Shown: positions 43,501-52,186 of the stretch, in pieces | How the letters are laid out: every line of letters starts with the position of its first letter | Position numbering within the stretch: the stretch's first letter is position 1 | Assembly: GCA_963735055.1 (NCBI GenBank) | Contig: CAVTJN010000019.1 | Span: 372,001-436,000 of the forward strand | Length of the DNA: 64,000 nt | Direction of reading: 5' to 3' | From: JBBITI01 sp963735055 | Lineage (GTDB): Bacteria > Chloroflexota > Dehalococcoidia > Dehalococcoidales > UBA2162 | Translations under genes and position numbers: made by a program | Notes under the pieces: generated by a model | Seen by the model: only the letters and a program-made list of their open reading frames with translations | What the model was told of the DNA's origin: nothing | Database searches by the model: none

Positions 43501-46113
43501 AGGAAACATGCCATCAGTCTCAGGAGTAACCCGTTAGACAGCGTCTCCGTGTCCACTCATATTCCGAAGTTGCAGCGGGCCGGTATCTCCATTGACTGGT
43601 CAACGGCGCCCGCGGCGTCCACGATCGCAGTCTTCAAGGATGCCAACCTCGAGTCCGCTGTCCGCGCGGCCCTGTCGAAGCCTGAGGGCAGCATCTTTGT
43701 TGCCGAACTAGGCAATCTCACCTCACTGGCGATAGAATCCGCAAACGTGACCGACCTTGACGGCATCGAGGGCTGCATTGGACTGACCGAGTTGTCGCTG
43801 GCTGATAACAACATCGGCAACGTTGCACCACTCGCTGGCCTCACGAATCTGACGTCGCTCTCCCTGGACCAGAATGAGATCATCGATATTGCCAAACTGG
43901 CTCCTCTCAAAGGCCTGCGCAGTCTGTCCTTGAACAACAACAGCATCCGGACCCTGACGCCGCTGACCCCGCTTTCCCAGTTGACCAACCTGTCGCTCGA
44001 GGCGAATCAAATTCGCGATGTCACCTCGCTATCGCCGCTGAACAAGTTGACTAACCTGAACCTTTCGAGGAATCAGATTATCAGCGCCGCGCCCCTCAAC
44101 ACCCTGGTGAGTCTCACCCGGTTCGACATCTCGTATAACCAGATAGAGGACATCAGTTCGCTGGCCCTGATGGTGAATCTCGTATACCTCGATCTCGGTC
44201 ACAACCGGGTCTCCGACATCGGATCCCTCTCGTTGAACAGGGGGTTGGGGAGAAATGATGCCGTTGACGTGACGGGGAACCCGCTCACCGCCGATTCGCG
44301 GACGATCAAGATTCCCGGATTGAGAGAAAGGGGCGTTAATGTCGTGTGGACCGAGAGCCTGGCCGACACGACCCCGGTAACCGTGCCCGACCCCGCCCTT
44401 CAGGATGTATTGCGTGAGGCCTTGGGCAGGTGGGATGGAGCACTCACCGCCGCCGACATGGCGTCATTGACCTCCCTGGACGCGCGGGGCAGAGACATCG
44501 GTGACATCACGGGACTTCAGTACGCCATTAATCTCACGAGCCTCAATCTGAGCTCCAACAAGATAGCCATCATGACCCCCATCGCCTCACTCATCAATCT
44601 GGATTCGCTTATCCTCGACGGAAACAGGATCAGTGACGTGGCAGCCATCTCTTCGCTCCGGCGGCTGTCAACGCTGTCCCTCAACGGCAACAGCATCACG
44701 AGGGCCACGGCGCTGGGGACGCTGGACAACTTGACCGGTCTGTCCCTTGACCGCAACCGCATATCCGACGTCAGTGCTCTTTCGGCCCTGGTTAACCTTA
44801 TCAGCCTGTCGGCAAATGAAAACAACATAGGCAACATCGCTCCGCTGAGTTCCCTGACCAGGTTGACCAGGCTGTCACTAACCGGAAACCAGATTACGGA
44901 CCTGTCACCGTTGTCGGCGCTCACCAACCTCAGCCGTCTTTCCCTGGACACAAACGCAATCAAGGACGTGGCTCCCCTGGCCTCGCTCACCAATCTCGCC
45001 ACGCTTTCACTGGTTGGCAATGACCTGCTGACTGTGTCCGCCCTGTCGGCCACCGTCAGTCTGACGGACTTGTCCCTGGGCGGAAACCAGATCGGTGATA
45101 TCTCCCCGTTAGCTTCATTGCCCGGGCTCTCCAGACTCGACCTTCACGAAAATGATGTGACCGACATTACCCCACTGCTCGGCGGTTCGGGAATCGGGCA
45201 GGGCGATATGATCGACCTGAGAGACAACCCGCTCACGATTGCCGCCATCGAGGCTATTCCGCGGCTGACGGCGAAGGGCGTTACTGTGATGTGGGCATCA
45301 GCCACTGTCGACACCACCCAGATCGAATTCCAAGACCCGAGACTTGAGGCGGTCATACGCGAGGCGATCGGCAAGCCCCAAGGCTTCATCTATACCTCCG
45401 ATGTGAAGGGATTGACCTCCCTGTACGCGGGCGCCAGCGGCATCAGCGATTTGACGGGGTTGGAGCGATGCACCGACCTGATAATGCTCAGTTTACCCAA
45501 CAACCGAATCGCAGATCTCTCCCCGTTGGGCTCTCTGAGCTACCTCACCACATTGGTGCTGGATGGAAATGACATCACCAGCATCTCCCCTATCGCTTCG
45601 CTACGCCGTTTGGCGACGGTCTCGCTGAGCGGGAACCGGATAAGCTACGTCGGGCCGCTCTCCTTCGTGACCGGAGTCAACAAGCTCTGGCTGGAAAACA
45701 ATCAGATCGCCGACATATCACCCCTGGCCAGAATGACCAGGCTTAGCTGGCTGTGGCTGAAGGGTAACCAGATCACCGATGTTTCTCCGCTCCAATTCGT
45801 CCCGGGTCTGGTCGGACTCGACTTGTCGTACAACCGGGTTAGCGACGTATCGGCACTGGCAAGTCTGGCCAGGGTGCACACGCTGTCCATCGCCGGGAAC
45901 CAGGTGGCCGATATTTCTCCGCTGGCCCTCATGCCCGAACTGGCCCGAGTCAACATGGCAAACAACCGAATTTCGGATATCGGGCCGCTAGTCTACAGCA
46001 TGGCAATGTCGCCGGGAGACATTATCGACCTTAGGAATAACCCACTGGGCGCTGATTCGATTGAATCATTCATAGCCGAGTTGGAGAAAGCTGGAGTGGC
46101 CGTCTACCGATGA
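40558..46113 (+). CDS. Giant LRR lipoprotein (1851 aa, six LRR modules)
   Basis: Exported surface lipoprotein made almost entirely of leucine-rich repeats. The signal is basic, then LITICPLVVILLLMSC, with Cys31 as lipid anchor. From residue 54 to the end lie six modules of SDS22/internalin-like ~22-residue repeats (LxxLxxLxLxxNxIxDIxPL). Each module has a cap at the start (xxFxDxNLExAxRxAIxKPxG) and a cap at the end (DLRxNPLxxxS, then a short Val-rich strand). Such rods bind proteins or sugars. No catalytic domain or C-terminal anchor is visible. It ends ATGA-overlapping the permease gene, so it belongs functionally with the exporter that follows. Confidence 0.9.
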   Translation: MPKGGASGKGPLLSRLITICPLVVILLLMSCTPIPATTAPKERPGETAAQIDGKIAFADQNLEAAIRRAIDRPQGVLRTQDLADLTTLQASGRGIKDISGLQICPVLRILDLSGNEITDISALAQIPTLEELHLDWNSITNARPLADIAGLRRLSLDGNQIRDISAMDGLSSLTDLSLADNELEDIQAVASLKNLVRLRLSNNGIRDISAVAALRSLSELSLSGNRINDISSLPALPGLTQLGLSGNGIVDITPLGSMISLYELGLSSNNISDVSPLASLPNLSWLWLQDNSIADIGPLVVNGSLVEGHSVDLRGNPLDSRSMDIYLPQLQKRSVTIEWKTPAREIKPVAFADINLENALREGIKKPAGDIYPDDLTRLTTLNAPARKIKVLDGIEYCTGLTTLNLASNQLTKVDQLSVLTRLNTLILSGNGLTDISPLSRLTSLDILALDGNRITDLSPLAGISSLTNLGLSGNSIENVAALSRLARLSELNLSSNRIVNVSPLSSLKGLTSLSLDGNAIADIAPLASLTALTELTLSNNRLASANNLSSLRNVRTLSLSSNNITDLSFAAAMGELTSLQLDGNRIANVSPLTSLSHLNSLSLDLNQLEDIAPLGGLTSLTSLSLNGNQIWNVSPLSTLARLTTLNLYDNRISELKGMSELVSLTTLSLDGNSIVDLSRISNLANLSRLTLSRNQINNLKPLSPLTNLTKLWLQDNKITTLVPLSPLSNLFSLSLDGNLITDVSPLASLGKLAYLGLGRNRVGDISPLVANRGLGDGDTVDLRDNPLSGTAMETSVPQLRVRKVNMQLTAQPSATVPVNFFDPNMEAAVRKAIGKAEGTVYASDCAKLESFSATDLEIVDITGIEYLTNLRMLDLSENRIVDITPLSTLTGLTEVRIDQNLITDVSSLARLDGLVTLSMANNHITDASPLQVLSHITDLQMGHNQIKTILNITGMPSLTRLNLDYNQIESAETLLNMGLSRKHAISLRSNPLDSVSVSTHIPKLQRAGISIDWSTAPAASTIAVFKDANLESAVRAALSKPEGSIFVAELGNLTSLAIESANVTDLDGIEGCIGLTELSLADNNIGNVAPLAGLTNLTSLSLDQNEIIDIAKLAPLKGLRSLSLNNNSIRTLTPLTPLSQLTNLSLEANQIRDVTSLSPLNKLTNLNLSRNQIISAAPLNTLVSLTRFDISYNQIEDISSLALMVNLVYLDLGHNRVSDIGSLSLNRGLGRNDAVDVTGNPLTADSRTIKIPGLRERGVNVVWTESLADTTPVTVPDPALQDVLREALGRWDGALTAADMASLTSLDARGRDIGDITGLQYAINLTSLNLSSNKIAIMTPIASLINLDSLILDGNRISDVAAISSLRRLSTLSLNGNSITRATALGTLDNLTGLSLDRNRISDVSALSALVNLISLSANENNIGNIAPLSSLTRLTRLSLTGNQITDLSPLSALTNLSRLSLDTNAIKDVAPLASLTNLATLSLVGNDLLTVSALSATVSLTDLSLGGNQIGDISPLASLPGLSRLDLHENDVTDITPLLGGSGIGQGDMIDLRDNPLTIAAIEAIPRLTAKGVTVMWASATVDTTQIEFQDPRLEAVIREAIGKPQGFIYTSDVKGLTSLYAGASGISDLTGLERCTDLIMLSLPNNRIADLSPLGSLSYLTTLVLDGNDITSISPIASLRRLATVSLSGNRISYVGPLSFVTGVNKLWLENNQIADISPLARMTRLSWLWLKGNQITDVSPLQFVPGLVGLDLSYNRVSDVSALASLARVHTLSIAGNQVADISPLALMPELARVNMANNRISDIGPLVYSMAMSPGDIIDLRNNPLGADSIESFIAELEKAGVAVYR
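40717..46110 (+). repeat. Six tandem LRR modules inside the giant lipoprotein
   Basis: Module starts, from the recurring N-cap, at 40717 (residue 54), 41599 (348), 43009 (818), 43624 (1023), 44374 (1273) and 45319 (1588). Lengths are about 294, 470, 205, 250, 315 and 264 residues, so modules gained or lost 22-residue repeats after duplication. Cap sequences are diverged (for example NLEAAIRRAIDRPQG, NLENALREGIKKPAG, NLESAVRAALSKPEG), so the duplications are old. Confidence 0.88.
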
Positions 46114-49100
46114 TCTCTCGTCTGGTCAATGCTCTGCAGCTTGTGCTCAAGAGAGCCAAGGCGAATTGGCGGCTCCTGTCGAGCATCGTCGTCGGCGTGG
46201 TGGTGGCCGTGGCCATCCTGTCGAGCACTCCGCTCTACTCGAACGCTCTAAATGATCTCGGCCTGAGACATGCCCTGTCGCAACAGCAAGCACCAATGCT
46301 GGATCTTGATGTGTATTCTCCGAACAACGCTATAGACCGAAAAGAATTCGAGGCGAACACGGCCTTTATAGGCAACCAGGTAAATAGCTACGTAGGTAAC
46401 CTGATCTACCAGAGGGAGACCTTCATCCTGACCCAGGGTTTCATCGCCATGACCGCGGGCCAGATAATCCCAACTGACCCGACACGGCCACGCGGGTATT
46501 TCCAGTCATATTCCAACCTGGACCAGCACGTGAAACTGGTGGAAGGCCGCTTTCCCAAATACGAAGGTGACGTGGCCTCACCCGAACAGATCGCAAATCA
46601 GAAGATCAGTCCCGTGGGTCTGACCGACGTCCTTATGCCCGCGGAGTTGGTCAGTCCCGACTTCGAAATCGAGGGGGTTCTCAGCCCCCACACGGCCGAC
46701 CTCATGCACGTCCGTGTTGGAGAACGATTGATCTTCTTCAACGAAGGCCGGGGCAATGACCCGACAGCCATCAGCATACGGATCGTAGGCCTCATCGAGC
46801 CGATTGACCCTGACGCCGAATTCTGGTTCCTGAAGAGCGACGTGTTTGACGCTCCGCCCGAGGACGGCATCGTGGTCCCGCTCTTCATTCCTGAGGACAC
46901 CATCTTCGGTCTTCTGGGGACAGTCTCGCCTCAGACCAAGGTGAGCTATCACTGGTACTACTACGTCGACCCGGCCCGCATCTACTCAACCCAGGCCAGG
47001 GCGATCACGGCCGCCGTAAACTACGTCGAGACAAGCATCACGACACAGATTTCCAACGCGGGCCTGTTCACCAACCTGGACGCGACAATCACCGAGTACC
47101 TGGAAAAGCAGATGTTCACCCAGGTTCCGTTGTATCTGCTGGTGTTCCAGATAGCAGCGATCATCTTCTACTACATCGCCACCGTAGCTAGCATGGTGAT
47201 TGAGCAGCAGACTGGGGAAATAGCACTTCTGCGGAGCCGCGGGGCAAGCACGGTACAGATATTCGGCATCTTCCTTATCGAAGGCCTGCTCATCAGCGCA
47301 TTTGGAGGAGTTGTCGGACCGATGCTGGGAGCTTCCGTCTTTGGCTTGCTGGGGAAGACCGGCCCATTCCTTCCGCTGACCGGGGGAGGACTGTTACCGA
47401 TCAGGTTCTCACCGGCGGTATTCATCCTGGCCGCGGTTGCCGCAGGACTGTGTCTGATGGCGTTCATGGTACCCGCGATACAGGCATCACGACGGGGCAT
47501 TGTGCATCACCGCCAGGCGGCGGCCCGCCCCCCGCGCGCCCCGGTGTGGCAGAGGTTCTATTTGGACATCGCCCTCCTCGTGGTCGGGGCAGGCTTGTAC
47601 TATGAGATGAAACAACGTGGGACGCTGCTCACTCAGAAGGTCTTCGGAGATCTCGGAGTGGATCCGTTGATGCTGATCACGCCGCTGCCTGTTCATGCTC
47701 GCAGTTGCCATTGTCTTTCTCAGGGTATTCCCGATCGTGGTCAATGTGGCATCCAGGTTGAGCCGCTACATTACCAGTTCGGTAGTGGTGCTCACGCTAC
47801 GTTACATGGCCAGAAACCCGATACACTACAGCCGGCTGATCCTCCTGCTCATGATGGCGGCCAGCGTGGGGATGTTCTCGGCCAGCTTCCTGGGCACGCT
47901 CAATCGCAGCTATTTTGAACGCGTTGCCTATGCCGCGGGGAGCGAGATACGGCTGGAGAACCCTCAAAGCTACGGCCTAGGCAAGAACGCGATGGCTGAC
48001 CAATATGCTCAAGTTCCCGGAGTCACCAATGTCAGTCTAGCCTACCGCGGAACGGCGAACGTCGGTACGTTCACCCAGACTGACGGAGTCATTCTCGCCA
48101 TCGACCCGTCAACCTTCGGCGACCTGATTTGGTACCGGGATGACTTTTCGGCCAGCCCCGTTTCGGAAATGATGAGCCTGCTGTCAGAGGATACGCCGAC
48201 CGTGTCGGGGATGCTGTTGCCGGATGGGATAGAGGCAATTGGACTCTGGGTTTCCCCCGTGTACCAGCCCAACCCAAGGCTTACCATCCTCGCCAGGATC
48301 GAGGACGGACGAGGCTTCTACCGCGACATAACCCTTGGATCACCGACCTTTGCCGATTGGCAATACCTTGAAGGGAGTCTCTACGATTCCACCGGAAGCC
48401 TGCCGGTGTCACCTCTACGACTGCGTTGCATCTTTCTGTCCTTCGCCGGTACCTCCACCGGACTGCAAGGAATCTATGTGGATGATCTCCAGGTCCGCGC
48501 ACCGGGTTCGGAGAAACCTACAGTCGTTGAGGACTTCGAGGACATCAGCGAATGGACGGCAGTGTCCGAGTATCAGGGTGGATCTGCCGCCCAAGCCCCC
48601 AGCCCCGATTCGCTGAGCCGCGAAAGGACCATCGTCCACAACGGGTCGCTGGCGGCCCGGTATACCTGGGGCGGGCGCCAGCTCTTCCGGGGCATTTTCC
48701 CCTATGTGGACTCCAAGCCGCTTACGGCAATCGCCAGCCGAACCTTCCTCAAGGCGGTTGGGGCATCCGTGGGAGACTGGATTACGATTCGCATTCCAGG
48801 CCAGTTCATACCCGTCAGCGTAGAAGGCGTGGTGGACTACTTCCCGACCCTGTACCCCGAACAGAAACCATTTCTCATCCTCAACTATGACCGTCTGGCC
48901 GCCGTCGGGCTGGGAAGCAACAACCGTCTCTACCCCAATGAGGTGTGGCTGGGACTTACCCAGGACAGGGAGCAGCGTTTGGCCACTGTTCAAGAGTTGA
49001 AAGGTTCCGGGTTCCGGACCGACAGGTTCTTCGACAGGCAGGAAATGCTGGCCGTTCAGAAGGCGGATCCGCTGGTTGCAGCAGGCTGGGGCGGCATCCT

Positions 49101-49509
49101 GCTGATCGCGTTCGTCGGGGTTGTGCTGGTGAGCGGCCTGGGGTTTGTGGTCTACGCCTATCTGGCAGCCAAGGGCCGTCATCTTGAATTCGCCGTGCTC
49201 AGGACGCTTGGTTTTTCGTGGCGACAGATCATCAGCCTGGTGTGCTTCGAACAGATACTCGTTATCGGTCTTGGCATGGGCATCGGCACGCTGCTGGGTA
49301 ACCGTCTGAGCCGCATCATGATGCCATTCCTGCAGGTAACCGAAAAGGGGGAGACCGTAGTTCCGCCCTTCGTCCTGGTCACCGATTGGTCAACTATCGG
49401 GATTGCCTACGCCATCTTGACAATCGCTTTCGTGGTGACCATCTCGCTGGTCGTGTTATTCTTCTCGAGGGTCGCGTTGCACCGGGCCTTACGAATGGGC
49501 GACGAATAG
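46110..49509 (+). CDS. Large FtsX/MacB-like ABC transporter permease, one frameshift
   Basis: Membrane permease with a long extracellular first region (about residues 40-330) after an N-terminal helix (SSIVVGVVVAVAILSSTPLY), then FtsX core helices (IIFYYIATVASMVIEQQTGE, LLRSRGAS). A second extracytoplasmic part and final FtsX core (LGFSWRQIISLVCFEQILV) follow. The frame shifts by one extra base at 47689-47692: MLITPL then continues LFMLAVAIVFLRVFPIVVNV. About 1133 codons in all. This is a double FtsX-type protein, expected to move lipids or lipoproteins or to transmit force, using the two ATPases downstream. Confidence 0.85.
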
Positions 49510-49537
49510 CATGATGATCATTAGGTAAGCAGCGAAA

Positions 49538-50438
49538 ATGAAAACTCAAACTGTTAATGACGACAGCTACATCATATGCGAAGACCTCTTCAAGATATAC
49601 AAGATAGCCGATCTTGAGGTGGTGGCCCTCCGCGGTCTCGATCTCAGGGTACGACGGGGCGAACTCATGGCGATCATCGGCGCAAGCGGGAGCGGGAAGT
49701 CGACACTCCTCAACATCCTGGGCGGACTCGAGACGCCATCGGCAGGCACGGTCATCGTAGGCAAGCGTGATCTGCTCAACGTTTCCGGCAGGGACCTCGT
49801 CAACTACCGCCGGGAAGACGTAGGTTTTGTGTGGCAGCAAGGGGGAAGGAATCTGGTGCCTTACCTGACCGCCTTCCAGAATATCGAACTCCCCTTGCAG
49901 CTCCTCGGATGGCCGCCCTCCAAGCGGCACAAGAGGGCACGCGAACTGCTCGCTGCGGTCGGTCTGGCCGACCGACGCTCACCACCGCCCGGATCGTCTG
50001 TCGGGCGGTGAGCAGCAGCGTGTAGCGATCGCCGTGGCCCTTTCCCACAATCCGCCTCTGCTGGCCGATGAGCCGACCGGCGAACTGGATAGTCAGACGG
50101 CTGAGACCATTCTCGACGCTTTCCGGAACCTTAACCAAACCTACGGCATTACCGTGGTCGTGGTGACCCATGACATGAGCATCACGCAAAAAGTGGACCG
50201 TGTGGTCACCATTCGTGACGGACGGTCAAGCCTGGAGGCGTTACGCGTCCGGACTTTTCGTCCGCCACCAGAGCCGGCGGAGATTATGGACGAGTACGTG
50301 GTCATCGACCGCGCCGGACGACTGCAACTCCCCAGCGAATACGTACGAAGACTGGATATCGGCGAGCGTGTCAAGGTCCAGCTGGAAGAAGACCGCCTGA
50401 CCATAGTACCGGAGCGCCGGGTGGAGGAGAGCCAATGA
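49538..50438 (+). CDS. ABC ATPase (MacB/LolD type) with AbrB-like C-terminal domain, one frameshift
   Basis: ATPase of the preceding permease. Walker A GASGSGKST near residue 48, Q loop in VWQQGGRNLVPYLTAF, then a break of one extra base at about 49976-49982. It resumes as HHRPDRLSGGEQQRVAIAVA (signature), Walker B LLADEPTGE and H loop VVTHDMS. After the ATPase a segment of ~45 residues, VVIDRAGRLQLPSEYVRRLD and then ERVKVQLEEDRLTIVPE, resembles an AbrB/MazE swapped-hairpin domain. ATG 49538; the end overlaps the next ATPase start (ATGA). Confidence 0.85.
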
Positions 50439-51118
50439 CCGGCGCCGCCCTCGTAACAGCCCGAGACCTGACGCGTGTGTTCAACCTGGGGGGAGACCGG
50501 ATACAGGCCGTTCACGGGGTGAGCCTTGACGTCATGCCGGGTCAGATCGTCGTCATCACCGGGCGCTCGGGCTCCGGCAAGACGACTCTCTTTGAACCTG
50601 CTCGCCGGTCTCGATCGCCCACCAGCGGCAGCGTTCTCATCCGGGAACAGAATACGCGTAATCTGAACGATACTCAACTGGTGGAATTAAGAAGGAGACA
50701 GATCGGCTTTGTCTTCCAATCCTTTGGTCTGATGCCGCTGCTCTCTGCCTATGAGAACGTCGAACTGCCACTACGCATCGCCGGGTGGAAGCGCCGCGAC
50801 CGCGAGGGCAGGGCCCAGGAATGTCTGGAGATGGTGGGGCTGGGCAGACGTTCCCGGCACGGGCCTTACGAGCCTCTCGGGGGGCGAGCGCCGAGCGTGT
50901 CGCCATCGCCAGGGCAATGTCCCACCGCCCTTGCCTGGTACTCGCTGACGAGCCGACCGGCGAACTGGATACCACCACCGGAGCCGCGATCTTTGCCCTG
51001 CTCAAGCAGATTGCGGATCAAGAAGCGGTGGGAATCATCGGTGGTCACCCACGACATCGCGGCCACCAAGATCGCGACCTCGACCCGCCAGATGAGCGAT
51101 GGCACGTTTGTCGACTAA
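50435..51118 (+). CDS. Second ABC ATPase of the operon, several frameshifts
   Basis: Walker A GRSGSGKTT is in frame. Then paired shifts around 50591-50625 (+1, -1) would restore LLNLLAGLDRPTSGSVLI. Q loop QSFGLMPLLSAYENVELPL is in frame. Extra bases near 50873-50878 and 50890-50895 obscure YELSGGERQRVAIARAMSHR, whose second part is readable in another frame with Walker B LVLADEPTGELDTTT. One more near 51032-51035 returns to the first frame for VVTHDIAATKIA and stop at 51118. All motifs of a functional ATPase are present once five single-base changes are assumed, so error rather than decay is likely. Confidence 0.78.
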   Translation: MTGAALVTARDLTRVFNLGGDRIQAVHGVSLDVMPGQIVVITGRSGSGKTTLFEPARRSRSPTSGSVLIREQNTRNLNDTQLVELRRRQIGFVFQSFGLMPLLSAYENVELPLRIAGWKRRDREGRAQECLEMVGLGRRSRHGPYEPLGGRAPSVSPSPGQCPTALAWYSLTSRPANWIPPPEPRSLPCSSRLRIKKRWESSVVTHDIAATKIATSTRQMSDGTFVD

Positions 51119-51134
51119 GTGATCGGCTCAGCGT

Positions 51135-51734
51135 CTACCTGGTCCAGGGCTTACCCACCGGCACATTGATCTTCAGCGGAGCCAGGATAACGTGCGCCAT
51201 CAGGTACCAGGCCGACAGTGCGCAGCCGATTAGCTCTACAGCTGCAACCTTATTCCACACGTTGCCGCCACCAAGGTGACCGATGTCGAGTAGAATGAAG
51301 CCAACCAAAAGGGTAAGGAACACCACGGACACGGCGCCATTCTGTCTCATGGCACCGATCAGGTATATGAGTGTAAGCAGCGTGAATACCACCAGGAACC
51401 AGCCGACATCACTCGTGGTTATGTTGAAGACCCCCAGCTGCTTGGACAGGAATATTCCGCCCAGCGCCAGCCAGAAAGCGCCGTAGGTAGTGAAGGCGGC
51501 GTAGCCAAAATTGTTCCCAGTCTTGAATTCCTGCAGTCCGGCGATGATTTGAGCCATCCCGCCGAAGAAGAATGCCATCCACATCACGGCGCCGCTACCC
51601 ACAAATCCAAGATTGGAGAACTGCAGCAACATCGTTGTTGCCCCAAACGCCCCCAACCCGACCGCGGCCGGATTGCCGATGGTCGGTGGCGCGGCGGCAT
51701 CCTTTGCGGGATTCTCAGTACGCTTCAATGTCAT
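51135..51734 (-). CDS. satP: Succinate/acetate transporter, SatP/YaaH (GPR1/FUN34) family
   Basis: 199-aa membrane protein with about six helices. The family signature NPAAVGLGAFGATTM is at the start of helix 1. Others: FVGSGAVMWMAFFFGGMAQI with the family's FFGGxxQ-type segment, and FKTGNNFGYAAFTTYGAFW. These carry acetate and related acids with a proton or as a channel. Its location near AOR and its pairing with the acetyl-CoA pathway make acetate export or uptake a sensible role. Starts ATG 51734, about 180 bp after moaD with no gene between. Confidence 0.9.
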   Translation of the reverse strand: MTLKRTENPAKDAAAPPTIGNPAAVGLGAFGATTMLLQFSNLGFVGSGAVMWMAFFFGGMAQIIAGLQEFKTGNNFGYAAFTTYGAFWLALGGIFLSKQLGVFNITTSDVGWFLVVFTLLTLIYLIGAMRQNGAVSVVFLTLLVGFILLDIGHLGGGNVWNKVAAVELIGCALSAWYLMAHVILAPLKINVPVGKPWTR

Positions 51735-51913
51735 CGACTTTCACAAGCTCCTAGATATCCTATCTTGGCGACCGCCAAGTGACGCGGTCACAGTACAGAC
51801 CAATAATCCAGTAAAACAGGACCAGCGGGCAACGCACCAGCGTCCCATAGAATGAGGACTTTAGTACAATGGGTAGTCAGCGAATCCACTTACGGCTTGC
51901 GCGGGTTACGTGG

Positions 51914-52183
51914 TTACCCGCCTCCGGCAATGGGGAACACGGCGACAGTGTCATCGGCCTTCAGCGGCGCGCTCAAGCCGCCCAGAAGGCCGTAGTCGCG
52001 TCCATTAATAAGGATGATCAATGCCTCGGTCCGCCCCAACTCGGTGGCCAGCGGTGGACCGTGCTTCTCGCCCAGCGACTGGAACAGGTCACCCAGACGG
52101 GCGCCCGGTGGGAGGACAATGTCCTCCCGTGAAACTCCGGCAAGTTCGCGAGGGCGGCCGAAAAGCAGCGCCTCGACTCTCAT
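51914..52183 (-). CDS. MoaD/ThiS-family sulfur carrier
   Basis: 89-aa ubiquitin-like sulfur carrier ending in Gly-Gly-Gly (PIAGGG), the residues that are thiocarboxylated. It starts at ATG 52183, three nt after the AOR stop at 52187, so it is cotranslated with AOR. This arrangement is common for tungsten enzymes and points to a dedicated molybdopterin-synthase small subunit. Confidence 0.87.
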   Translation of the reverse strand: MRVEALLFGRPRELAGVSREDIVLPPGARLGDLFQSLGEKHGPPLATELGRTEALIILINGRDYGLLGGLSAPLKADDTVAVFPIAGGG

Positions 52184-52186
52184 GGG

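Noticed and set aside
40558..46113. The LRR array as a CRISPR-like or DNA repeat array
   Set aside because: The repetition is at protein level (22-residue LRR units in one frame); the DNA repeats are diverged and have no spacer structure.
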